From: an uncultured Victivallaceae bacterium
GTDB taxonomy: Bacteria > Verrucomicrobiota > Lentisphaeria > Victivallales > Victivallaceae
Direction of reading: 5' to 3'
Assembly: GCA_944392655.1 (NCBI GenBank)
Contig: CALXXL010000018.1
Span: 1 to 40,809, forward strand
DNA: 40,809 nt
Shown: positions 24,290-32,757 of the stretch, in pieces
How the letters are laid out: every line of letters begins with the position of its first letter
How positions within the stretch are numbered: position 1 is the stretch's first letter
Notes under the pieces: generated by a model
Told to the model about the DNA's origin: nothing
The model's input: only the letters and a program-made list of their open reading frames with translations
Database searches by the model: none
Program-made: the position numbers and the translations under genes

Positions 24290-25128
24290 TACAATTTTCT
24301 CCTGCGTTCAGCCTCATGATATAATGCACAGCGCATCGCTTCAACCGGAGCTGTTTTTCCGGTCCAGATTTCAAACGCCTTCGCACCCTGATACAATAAC
24401 ATGGCCAGACCGTTGGCAACCGGGATACCGAGCTCTATGGCAACCCGTTGAAGTTCTGTGGGCAGATACACCATATCAAATATCGACCGGCATATTTCAA
24501 TTTCACTTTTATCAAGCGGAGACGGATCACCCGGCTTGAGTCCAAGCGATGTACTGTTTATAACCACTGCGGCAGAAGATAAAAACGGTATCAGTTTTGC
24601 TTTATCTTCAAGTGCAACTGCACTTCCGTCAACCATTGCCGCCAATTTTTCCGCCTTGCCCAATGAGCGATTTGCAATAGTAATATGTTTTACGCCGTAA
24701 TGCTTCAGCGCGACAGCAGCGGCTGACGCCGCTCCTCCAGCGCCGACAATCACGATTTCAGACTCCGGCACATCAATCTTCAATTCATACTCTAATGCCT
24801 TCAACAACCCATAGCCGTCGGTTGAATAACCATACATCACCCCATCGACAATTTTAACGGTATTGACACTGTCCGCCTCCAATGCCTCAGCATCAATTTC
24901 TCCGCAAAAACGCATTATATCCCGCTTGTATGGGGCTGTAATATTGAATCCTTTCAGATTTTTCGCAGCAAATTCAGCAAAAGAATCCAGATCGTCAATA
25001 TCAAGTTCCCTGTAACCGTAAACCGCCCCCTCCCCGATGAGTTCAAAGGCCGCATTCTGCATTACCGGCGACAGCGAGTGTCTGGCCGGATTACCGATCA
25101 CCATATATTTTATACTGCTGATATCCAT
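24289..25128 (-). CDS. aroE: Shikimate dehydrogenase
   Basis: NADP-dependent reduction of 3-dehydroshikimate to shikimate. 279 aa. Substrate site: HSLSPVMQN, Lys68 in NITAPYK, and Asp104 in YSTDGYG. Rossmann motif: VGAGGAASAAAVAL, followed by NRSLGKAEKL. It lies 4 bp behind hrpA and overlaps the prepilin peptidase start by 1 bp. Confidence 0.95.
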   Translation of the reverse strand: MDISSIKYMVIGNPARHSLSPVMQNAAFELIGEGAVYGYRELDIDDLDSFAEFAAKNLKGFNITAPYKRDIMRFCGEIDAEALEADSVNTVKIVDGVMYGYSTDGYGLLKALEYELKIDVPESEIVIVGAGGAASAAAVALKHYGVKHITIANRSLGKAEKLAAMVDGSAVALEDKAKLIPFLSSAAVVINSTSLGLKPGDPSPLDKSEIEICRSIFDMVYLPTELQRVAIELGIPVANGLAMLLYQGAKAFEIWTGKTAPVEAMRCALYHEAERRRKL

Positions 25129-25132
25129 AAAT

Positions 25133-28100
25133 TCATATCCTCAAATTATCCCACATATCCTGCACCATTTTCAGTGAAATTTTTCTTTTCGGTCGAACCT
25201 CCGGAGCAAATACCGCCAATCGCAACTCCTCCAGTGCAATAAATAATTCGCAAAGCTGAGGATGCGCGGAAATATCACCATCCGCCGCAATCCCAAAGCG
25301 CTCCAGCAGCGGGGCAAGCTCCTCAAGCTTTTCTTCATCTTTAAGCGGAGAGCTGTTCATCCGTTCCAGTCTGATTTTCATCCCGCGCAGATAACGGCTG
25401 TATCCCTCCAGAGCATTCATTGTGTTGATGAATCCGCTCCGGAACAGAAATTTCATCTGTCTTTTCACATCTGCGACACCATCCGGCGCGCGTCGTCCGA
25501 TCTTCCGCCGCAAGTCATCAATCTGTTCAATTTTATCAGCCCAGTCTGTCAACTCAAGGATTATTGCATCAACCTCATCCGCTAAATTCATTTTCGCTTC
25601 AGTCGCGCGTTCAAGAAAAAGAGCTTCAGAACGGATATCCCATAAATCATCCACTCCTCCCATAGTGCGCGCCACCGCCCAATTCACAATGGAATCCACA
25701 TAAGAACGATCGACATCGTCGTAAAATAATGATAACTTTACATTATTGGCTAATTTTATCCCTTTCCGCACAAATTTTACAAAATCCATGTTTTGACAGC
25801 GGAACAATGCGATTATGCCTCTACGGTGCATAAGTTCAGCATCACTCTTGCGCAGAAACAGCGCCCGGCTTATTCCGTCATCAGAACTGCATAGTGCGGG
25901 ATAAACTGTTATTTTGTCATTATCCGGTAAAACTGTCTCTTCCGGCAGTGATTCGTGTCCCGGCCATCCGCTCCCAGGAGTTACAGCATAATTTCTGGCC
26001 AATCTGCCGCTGACACGACTGCCGGAATCCAATCCGGCAGGCACGCTGGTTAAATACTCTTCAACAGCACCTGAATTATTAAGTACACCTATCTTCATAA
26101 CCAGATAACCTGGCAATTCATAATCACCAAAATCAGCCGGTATAAAAGCACCTTCATAATTTTCCGAAAGGTAGTCGCACAAAGTCTCTTTCAAACTCAA
26201 ATCAACTGGAACCCTGCCGGAACGGAATTCGTTCATATACCCTTCTACTGCCGAGATAACAGGATTAATTGTCATCCGTTTGGTCTTGGGCAACCGCCGC
26301 AACATGAACTCCACCTTTTCCGGCAGATATCCGGGAATCAGATAATCCAGATGCGTTCCGGAAATAATATTCAATTCAGCCCTTGGAATCATAACCGCAA
26401 CCCCATCGGCCGGAGATTCCGGATCAAATGTATACTGCAATGGATATCTTTCGCCTGAAATCTCCATGAAATCAGGGTAATCCGCCATTTCTACCGGATG
26501 ATATTGATAGAACATCATCTCATCATCAGGCAGCGGAAATACCCGTTTGCCATTCAGATATTGTTCCAGAGATTTTGTCGATACAACTTCACGCGGCAGA
26601 CGTTTCATTAAGGATTCAAAAATTGCCTCTTTATCAACCACTGTTCCAGGACGGCGCACCTTTTCCTCCAACAGCCATAATGCCGCCAGACGATTAAGAT
26701 GCGCTTTTATCTGTTTATTACGCGATTGTATCAACCCCTCGCACAGTCCCTCGCGGATAAATATTTTTCTGGCTTCATCCGGATCAACCGCACCATAGTG
26801 AACTCTCCTGCCGCTGTGAATCAGCAATCCTCCGGAAACTACCCGCTCTCTGGCATAGACGAATCCGGATTTAGGCTCAAAATAGGCCTGATCATAAGTT
26901 GCGCTGCATAGATGCGGTGCAACCAATTCCAGAAATTCCGGCTGAATAATAGCGTTCTGCCGGGCAAATACCCTTGTTGTCTCAACCAACGCCAGCGACA
27001 TCACCCATTTCGGCGGATTTTTCAATTTAGCCAGGCCAGAACCGGGGAAAAGTTGAAATCTGCGGTTGCCGGTTCCCTGATAATATCCACGCTCGCTGAA
27101 ATAACACCCTATATTACGCGGTATGCCTGAGAGAACAGCCTGATGGATTATATTCACTGGATAATCCGCCACCTCTGACCACAATTTATCCGGGACCTGC
27201 CACTCCTGATCACGGACAAATTCATAAATATCCGCGGTAAGATTACGCCACTCCATAACCCGGTTGGCATTTAAGAAGTTGCGTTTGGCAAGCTTTCTCA
27301 GCGAAGTATTGGATGTACTGTTGGATACTAAAAAATTCCATATATTGAGTATTGTAATAAAATCCGACTCTTTATCCCGCCACTGAGCGTGAGCGGTATC
27401 TGCCGCCTGCTGTTTATCTTGCGGTCTTTCCCTGGGATCGAGAATCGAGAGAAATCCCACAATAATCATCACCTCATGCAAAACTCCGGCTTCCGACGCC
27501 TTCAATACCATTTTGGCCAAATGCGGATCCAATGGAAACCCGGCAATTTTTCTGCCCGCCGCAGTTATACTTCCCTGTTCATCAATCGCCCCTATATCCT
27601 GTAAGGTTCTCCTGCCCTCGCGGATAAGATTGTTCAATGGAGGATCAATAAATGGGAAATTCTCTATTTTCCCCAGGCGCATCATCGCCATTTGCAGAAT
27701 TACACCGGCAAGACTTGTCCGCCTTATCTCCGGATCAGTATACTGCGGTGCACGCGATAAATCATCTTCACTGTAAAGATATACGCATATCCCGTCTGCC
27801 AAGCGCCCGCATCGGCCGCGTCGCTGCTTGGCGCTGGCCTGCGAAATCTGTTCTATCTGCAACTCCTGAATGCCTGTACGCCCATTGTAACGGCTTATTC
27901 GGGCTAAACCGGAATCAATTACATAGTGAATCCGGGGAATGGTAACCGATGTTTCAGCAACATTGGTCGCCAGAATAATACGCCTCCGGTTGCCGGGTGA
28001 AAAAATTCTCTGCTGATCGGCCATTGATAATCGGGCAAACAGAGGAAGTACTTCGGTATTTTTTAATTTTCTACCTTCAAGTAAATCGGCAGCATCGCGA

Positions 28101-29050
28101 ATCTCACGTTCTCCCGGCAGGAAAACCAGAATATCACCATGAGGATCAATTTCATCAATAAACTGCACTGCCCGGGCAATATGGCTGGATAACTCCTCGT
28201 CATCTTCCGGAGGCAGAAAAAAGTCCTCCACCGGATATCCACGCCCCTCTACCATAATTACCGGCGCATTATTAAAAAATATCGAAAAACGCTCGGCATC
28301 CAGTGTAGCAGATGAAATTATCAGCTTAAGCTCCGGACGTTTACGGCACAGCCGCTTAAGAAATCCCAGAAGGAAGTCTATATTCAGACTGCGTTCATGA
28401 ACTTCATCTATAATCAACGTATCATAGTAAAGCAGATCCGGGTCACCGGCAATTTCGGAAAGCAGCATGCCGTCAGTCATAAATTTGACCACCGTATCCC
28501 CGGAGGTACGATTGTCAAACCTCACCTTGTATCCAACCTCGCGCCCAATTGTACACTGAAGCTCATCCGCTACGCGACCAGCCATCGCGGTTGCCGCCAA
28601 CCGCCGCGGCTGAGTACAGCCTATGGCTCCAAATTTTCCCCGCCCCAATTCCAGCGCTATCTTGGGAAGTTGCGTAGTCTTGCCGCTGCCCGTAGAACCA
28701 CATACAACAATAACCTGATTCTCTTTTAGCGCGTTCAAGATCTCCTGCCGATGGGCAGATATCGGCAGATTTTCCGGATATTCTATCTTCAAACGGTCGG
28801 CAACGCCAACCAGGGAACGCTCTTTGGCCTTTAAGGCCAATTTTATGAACTGCTCAATTTCACGACGGCAATCCCGTCCGGCCTGCAGATGGTTTGACAG
28901 CAGTTCTATACGCCGCCGTAAACGAACCCGGTCGTACTCTCTTACCTCTTTTAAGATAGAGAGCAACTCAGGCATCTCATTTAATAACGGTGAAACCTCT
29001 TTATTCCATGGCCGATGCGCTCCATTGCGGCCGGTTCGTTTTATCGCCAT
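25133..29050 (-). CDS. hrpA: ATP-dependent DEAH-box RNA helicase HrpA
   Basis: 1305 aa, matching long HrpA. Walker A is GSTGSGKTT (residues 118-126) and the DEAH-like motif is DEVH (215-218). SATLD and QRRGRCGR follow as motifs III and VI. After the helicase core come the HA2/OB region and the long C-terminal DUF3418-type domain ending SLKMVQDMWDNLRI. HrpA resolves stalled ribosomes and processes some mRNAs. The start ATG 29050 lies 10 bp inside the end of the MlaA-hydrolase gene, so translation is probably coupled. Confidence 0.95.
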   Translation of the reverse strand: MAIKRTGRNGAHRPWNKEVSPLLNEMPELLSILKEVREYDRVRLRRRIELLSNHLQAGRDCRREIEQFIKLALKAKERSLVGVADRLKIEYPENLPISAHRQEILNALKENQVIVVCGSTGSGKTTQLPKIALELGRGKFGAIGCTQPRRLAATAMAGRVADELQCTIGREVGYKVRFDNRTSGDTVVKFMTDGMLLSEIAGDPDLLYYDTLIIDEVHERSLNIDFLLGFLKRLCRKRPELKLIISSATLDAERFSIFFNNAPVIMVEGRGYPVEDFFLPPEDDEELSSHIARAVQFIDEIDPHGDILVFLPGEREIRDAADLLEGRKLKNTEVLPLFARLSMADQQRIFSPGNRRRIILATNVAETSVTIPRIHYVIDSGLARISRYNGRTGIQELQIEQISQASAKQRRGRCGRLADGICVYLYSEDDLSRAPQYTDPEIRRTSLAGVILQMAMMRLGKIENFPFIDPPLNNLIREGRRTLQDIGAIDEQGSITAAGRKIAGFPLDPHLAKMVLKASEAGVLHEVMIIVGFLSILDPRERPQDKQQAADTAHAQWRDKESDFITILNIWNFLVSNSTSNTSLRKLAKRNFLNANRVMEWRNLTADIYEFVRDQEWQVPDKLWSEVADYPVNIIHQAVLSGIPRNIGCYFSERGYYQGTGNRRFQLFPGSGLAKLKNPPKWVMSLALVETTRVFARQNAIIQPEFLELVAPHLCSATYDQAYFEPKSGFVYARERVVSGGLLIHSGRRVHYGAVDPDEARKIFIREGLCEGLIQSRNKQIKAHLNRLAALWLLEEKVRRPGTVVDKEAIFESLMKRLPREVVSTKSLEQYLNGKRVFPLPDDEMMFYQYHPVEMADYPDFMEISGERYPLQYTFDPESPADGVAVMIPRAELNIISGTHLDYLIPGYLPEKVEFMLRRLPKTKRMTINPVISAVEGYMNEFRSGRVPVDLSLKETLCDYLSENYEGAFIPADFGDYELPGYLVMKIGVLNNSGAVEEYLTSVPAGLDSGSRVSGRLARNYAVTPGSGWPGHESLPEETVLPDNDKITVYPALCSSDDGISRALFLRKSDAELMHRRGIIALFRCQNMDFVKFVRKGIKLANNVKLSLFYDDVDRSYVDSIVNWAVARTMGGVDDLWDIRSEALFLERATEAKMNLADEVDAIILELTDWADKIEQIDDLRRKIGRRAPDGVADVKRQMKFLFRSGFINTMNALEGYSRYLRGMKIRLERMNSSPLKDEEKLEELAPLLERFGIAADGDISAHPQLCELFIALEELRLAVFAPEVRPKRKISLKMVQDMWDNLRI

Positions 29051-31044
29051 TCCCGGAGAAGCTCCAATATGTACCCCTGTACCACAGGCAGATAAAGCGC
29101 TCCAAGATGACCGCCGCGATCAAAAACAATCAACCGTTCGCCAAAAGTGTTTTCCAGGAATTCACTATCATTGTCGGACAGCAGGAAATCATTCCTGCTG
29201 TGAAAAACATGTATCCTTTCATCCGCTGCAAGTTTATCCCCAATTACCCTCATCGTGCTTCGCGCCTTTAAGTCTTCCAGCGCAAGATTGGGATTATTGT
29301 ATCTGGCACGATAACCCGGCAACAAGACTTTATTCATATACCAGTTGAAATCCAGCTGATTTATCTCCAGATACAATGGATAACGGTTACCCCACTCATA
29401 AGGTGTCCTCAACTCCGGAATACCACGATAGCGCTGGGCTGTAAATATTGCATCGCGCAACGTTTGCCGGAATGCAACGCCAACTGCGGCAGCGGCGGTC
29501 TCCGCATCAATTGAATCTATTGCCATAATGCCGGCAGGTGATGAGTAGAGAGTCACGGCATCGGCAATTCTTTTCTGGGCCTCTTCTGCGCTCCAATTTT
29601 CAGCGATTTTCATCATGGAATCGACTTTTTCAACCGCATAAACCGGATCAACCGGCGGATTAATAGCAATCACACCCTTGATCGGCAAACTGAGCAGGCT
29701 TTCATAATTTTCTGCAATGAACATCGACTGAAGCGCTCCGAGTGAATAGCCTACCAGAATCACCGATTCAGGTTTGATATCTTTATTCTCAATAAGATCT
29801 TCTATTGCCCGATTTACCGCAAAAGCCAGCTCTTCCGCATCCTGCGGAGTATAACCGCCGCAATAATCCGGAGTCGCAGCCATCAAAAACTTAGCATTAA
29901 GCGTATTGGTAAAAGTCGCCGCCGGATAACCGCAATCATGCGCCATCTGAGCCAATGCCGTAGCTGCGGCAGAACTGTAATGCCCACCGATACCGGTTAA
30001 TACTATCACCAGAGGAGCATCTTCTCCACTTTCTTCAGCACGGTAATACTTGTAATCCAAATCAGGACGCCCATCAATAAGCTCAAGCGAACGGACTTCA
30101 CCATTTCTGGAAAAATCACTGTTCCATGGCGAAAGATAAGGCCATATTGTCTCACTCCGTTCACCGAACCATAAATGCCGCATACTATCCTGAGCTGCTG
30201 ATCCATTCCCATAACCGTCTAATTTTACCATATTTGCATTGCTGAATCTCGAGGCATAAAGCTCTTTATCTTCGCATGAAGCTGTATTGACGTCTTCAGC
30301 CGCGGCGACATATTTATGGTCGTTGACTTTTATATAACGCTGCTGCAATGAAAGATCGCGCAACAGCTCATACCCATCGACATAACTCCGTTGCAGCATA
30401 TCAAAATCTCCATATCCGGACGCCAAACGGTTAAATCCGGTAAACGCCTGGCCGCCGTAAAAATAGCTCTTGGGATCCAAGGCATAATCGAATATAGCGC
30501 CAACCCCATCCCGGACATTGGTCGGCCCATACAACGGCAGAAACAGATAGCACCCCGGGCCGATTCCCCAGCAGGCAAAAACCTGTCCGAAATCTTCATC
30601 CTGCCGCTCCAATCCAAAATGCGGCTCGGCAACTTCAAAAAATCCAAGTATCCCAACCGTGGTATTCAATCCAAAACGACCGAGTTCTATTGCACTGCCC
30701 AGGAATTTTGCCTGGAACAGACAACTGAACATCCGAACCGTAAACCCTATGTTGTCAGTAAAATTATTAAATCCGGTAATCACACAACGTGGAAAAATTG
30801 TTCCCCATACATATCCCAACGGGCGATATCCCCAGCGAAGAATAAATTCGTTGGTATCATACATTGCCCGGTTGAAAGGTTCTATTGGATCCGTACCGCC
30901 CAAATCGGTACTTAATGTATAAACCGGTGGAACATTATTCTCAACTGGCGTATTATCTGAAGTATCATTGTCACTTGAAGCACAACCGGCAAGCAATAGC
31001 ATTACACTAAATGCAACCGGCAATAAAATGAAATGTTTTTTCAT
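29041..31044 (-). CDS. Lipoprotein fusing MlaA (VacJ) to an alpha/beta hydrolase
   Basis: 667 aa. A lipobox LLLAG-Cys21 gives a lipoprotein signal, so it is anchored in a membrane, presumably the outer one. Residues about 52-245 match MlaA/VacJ: DPIEPFNRAMYDTNEFI, then FGLNTTVGILGFFEVAEPHFGL, DFGQVFACWGIGPGCYLFLPL and GPTNVRDGVGAI. MlaA extracts mislocalised phospholipids from the outer leaflet. MlaA is normally about 250 aa; here a second domain follows from about 340: TGIGGHYSSAA (oxyanion region), nucleophile Ser434 in GYSLGA, Asp619 in SRNDF and His646 in GGHLGA, a complete hydrolase triad. AAGGAG precedes ATG 31044. First gene of the run to hrpA, aroE and prepilin peptidase. A lipase/phospholipase role is inference. 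Confidence 0.85.
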   Translation of the reverse strand: MKKHFILLPVAFSVMLLLAGCASSDNDTSDNTPVENNVPPVYTLSTDLGGTDPIEPFNRAMYDTNEFILRWGYRPLGYVWGTIFPRCVITGFNNFTDNIGFTVRMFSCLFQAKFLGSAIELGRFGLNTTVGILGFFEVAEPHFGLERQDEDFGQVFACWGIGPGCYLFLPLYGPTNVRDGVGAIFDYALDPKSYFYGGQAFTGFNRLASGYGDFDMLQRSYVDGYELLRDLSLQQRYIKVNDHKYVAAAEDVNTASCEDKELYASRFSNANMVKLDGYGNGSAAQDSMRHLWFGERSETIWPYLSPWNSDFSRNGEVRSLELIDGRPDLDYKYYRAEESGEDAPLVIVLTGIGGHYSSAAATALAQMAHDCGYPAATFTNTLNAKFLMAATPDYCGGYTPQDAEELAFAVNRAIEDLIENKDIKPESVILVGYSLGALQSMFIAENYESLLSLPIKGVIAINPPVDPVYAVEKVDSMMKIAENWSAEEAQKRIADAVTLYSSPAGIMAIDSIDAETAAAAVGVAFRQTLRDAIFTAQRYRGIPELRTPYEWGNRYPLYLEINQLDFNWYMNKVLLPGYRARYNNPNLALEDLKARSTMRVIGDKLAADERIHVFHSRNDFLLSDNDSEFLENTFGERLIVFDRGGHLGALYLPVVQGYILELLREWR

Positions 31045-31158
31045 GATTTACTCCTTAATATAATATAAACCAGGCAACTGTGATTAATAATTTATTGCTA
31101 TTGCAGAAAAAAACAAACTTCTCTCGATTAAATAGCAAAATTATATATTATCACTATA

Positions 31159-31186
31159 TAAAAAAAGACGGCCCGAAAGCCGTCTT
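31159..31186 (-). terminator. Rho-independent terminator after rpsO
   Basis: AAGACGGC (minus, from 31186) pairs with GCCGTCTT (ending 31165) around a 6-nt loop, with a T-run behind. It closes rpsO before the MlaA-hydrolase promoter region. Confidence 0.88.
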
Positions 31187-31212
31187 CCAACTCACAAAAG
31201 CAATACCGTAGA

Positions 31213-31479
31213 TTACTTGCGGCGAATACCGAGTTCATCAGTCAAGGTAATATAGCGTTCATGATTTTCACTGGCGAGATAGCGAAGCAGACGTTTCCGA
31301 CGGCTTACCATCGCCAACAGACCACGACGGGTGCTGTGGTCCTTTTTGTTATTGCGGAGATGTTCGGTAAGTTCTTTGATCCGGGTGGTCAAAATCGCAA
31401 TCTGCACTTCGGGAGAACCGGAATCGCCTTCTTTGCGGGCGTACTTCGCAATAACCTGACTCTTTGTCGCTTTGTCCAT
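31213..31479 (-). CDS. rpsO: 30S ribosomal protein S15
   Basis: 88 aa, the standard length. The conserved SGSPEVQIAILTTRI, LRNNKKDHSTRRGLLAMVSRRKRLLRYL and YITLTDELGIRR segments are unmistakable. S15 binds the 16S rRNA central domain early in 30S assembly. It has a leader of roughly 80 nt with potential structure, and S15 is known to autoregulate through its leader in several phyla. AAAAAGGA precedes the start. pnp is not next to it. Confidence 0.98.
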   Translation of the reverse strand: MDKATKSQVIAKYARKEGDSGSPEVQIAILTTRIKELTEHLRNNKKDHSTRRGLLAMVSRRKRLLRYLASENHERYITLTDELGIRRK

Positions 31480-31567
31480 TTTTTATTCCTTTTTATTCGC
31501 GTTCCGCAGCCTTCCAGATACAGGACATCCGCATCCGGCACCACTGAACCGTTTCAGTTAGAATTAT

Positions 31568-31595
31568 AATATACAACACTGTAGTGATTTGTCAA
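31568..31595 (-). promoter_or_regulatory. rpsO promoter
   Basis: On the minus strand a perfect TTGACA (31595-31590), 16 bp, TATATT (31573-31568). It is the best -35 match in the window and leaves a leader of about 80 nt. Confidence 0.65.
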
Positions 31596-31658
31596 GTATA
31601 ATCAATTGCAATTATATAACTGAACATGATAAAAAACTGGCAACTTATGCATCCAGTC

Positions 31659-31686
31659 TTGTATTTGCTGCTCATTTCATTATATT
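31659..31686 (+). promoter_or_regulatory. Candidate gpsA promoter
   Basis: TTGTAT (31659-31664), 16 bp, TATATT (31681-31686). It provides a 5' leader of about 42 nt; no clear Shine-Dalgarno is visible before ATG 31735. Confidence 0.5.
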
Positions 31687-31734
31687 ACTGTTTCAAAGTA
31701 AAAAAGCAAAAATCCACAACAAAAAAATATAATT

Positions 31735-32727
31735 ATGAATGTAACTGTTTTAGGTGATGGCGGCTGGGGAACAGCATTGGCAACGGTTTTGGCCGGCAAC
31801 TCAGTTCCGGTAACTATGTGGGGAGCATTTCCCGACTATCTTGAAGAAATGGCGGCAACCAGAACTAATCACAGGTTCCTCCCAGGAGTGGAGCTGCCCA
31901 AAGAGATCCTGTTTGAACCAGATCTTGGCAAAGCTGTGGTTAATGCCGATGTAATTCTTCTGGCAGTTCCGACTCAATATTTGCGTAATGTACTGGAAAA
32001 GTTCCAGCCCTTTTTTGAAGTAAGAAAACATCATATTCTGAATGTAGCTAAAGGTATTGAGGAAAAATCCTTAAAAAGAATAAGCGAAATTACTCTTGAT
32101 ATTCTGGGGCCACACTCATACGCGGTTCTGTCCGGACCGAGCCATGCTGAAGAGGTTGCAAGAAAAGTCCCGACCGCCGTAGTCGCAGCCGCAGGACAGC
32201 CTTCTCTGGCAGAGTTGATTCAGAAATTATTCATGAATGATTTTTTCCGGGTATACCGTTCCAACGACATTATCGGAGTAGAGCTTGGCGGCGCCCTGAA
32301 AAACGTAATAGCTCTGGCAGCCGGAATCGTTGATGGTATGGAATTGGGCGACAATCCCAAAGCTGCTCTTCTGACTCGCGGAATTGCAGAAATGAGCCGT
32401 CTTGGAGAGGCCTTAGGCGGCAACTCCGCCACATTTGCCGGATTGAGCGGAATAGGTGACCTTATCGTCACATGTTCCAGCCGGCACAGCCGCAATCGCC
32501 ATGTGGGGGAAGAGCTCGGCCGTGGACGCAAATTAAAAGAGATTATTGAATCAATGCAAATGAGTGTTGCGGAGGGAGTGAAATCGGCGCCAGGAGCTTA
32601 TGAACTTGCCAGAAAATCTGGAGTCCAGACACCGATAATAGATGAAATTTACTCCGTGCTCTATCAGGACAAATCACCACGCCAGGCATTGAAAGACCTT
32701 ATGACAAGAGACCCCAAGTCAGAATAA
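31735..32727 (+). CDS. gpsA: Glycerol-3-phosphate dehydrogenase [NAD(P)+]
   Basis: Makes sn-glycerol-3-phosphate from dihydroxyacetone phosphate for phospholipid synthesis. 330 aa. N-terminal nucleotide motif VLGDGGWGTALATVLA; LSGPSHAEEVARKVPTAVV and the catalytic lysine in ELGGALKNVIALAAGIVDG; C-terminal FAGLSGIGDLIVTCSSRHSRN. No strong ribosome site precedes the start, which may be A/U-rich initiation. It is followed after 30 bp by the GH20-type gene, with no terminator between, so probably co-transcribed. Confidence 0.96.
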   Translation: MNVTVLGDGGWGTALATVLAGNSVPVTMWGAFPDYLEEMAATRTNHRFLPGVELPKEILFEPDLGKAVVNADVILLAVPTQYLRNVLEKFQPFFEVRKHHILNVAKGIEEKSLKRISEITLDILGPHSYAVLSGPSHAEEVARKVPTAVVAAAGQPSLAELIQKLFMNDFFRVYRSNDIIGVELGGALKNVIALAAGIVDGMELGDNPKAALLTRGIAEMSRLGEALGGNSATFAGLSGIGDLIVTCSSRHSRNRHVGEELGRGRKLKEIIESMQMSVAEGVKSAPGAYELARKSGVQTPIIDEIYSVLYQDKSPRQALKDLMTRDPKSE

Positions 32728-32757
32728 TACAAAACACCCAATAAAGGAGCAATATAA

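Noticed and set aside
31728-31733. TATAAT directly before the gpsA start as its -10
   Set aside because: It would place the transcript start inside the coding region; the TTGTAT/TATATT pair further upstream fits better.
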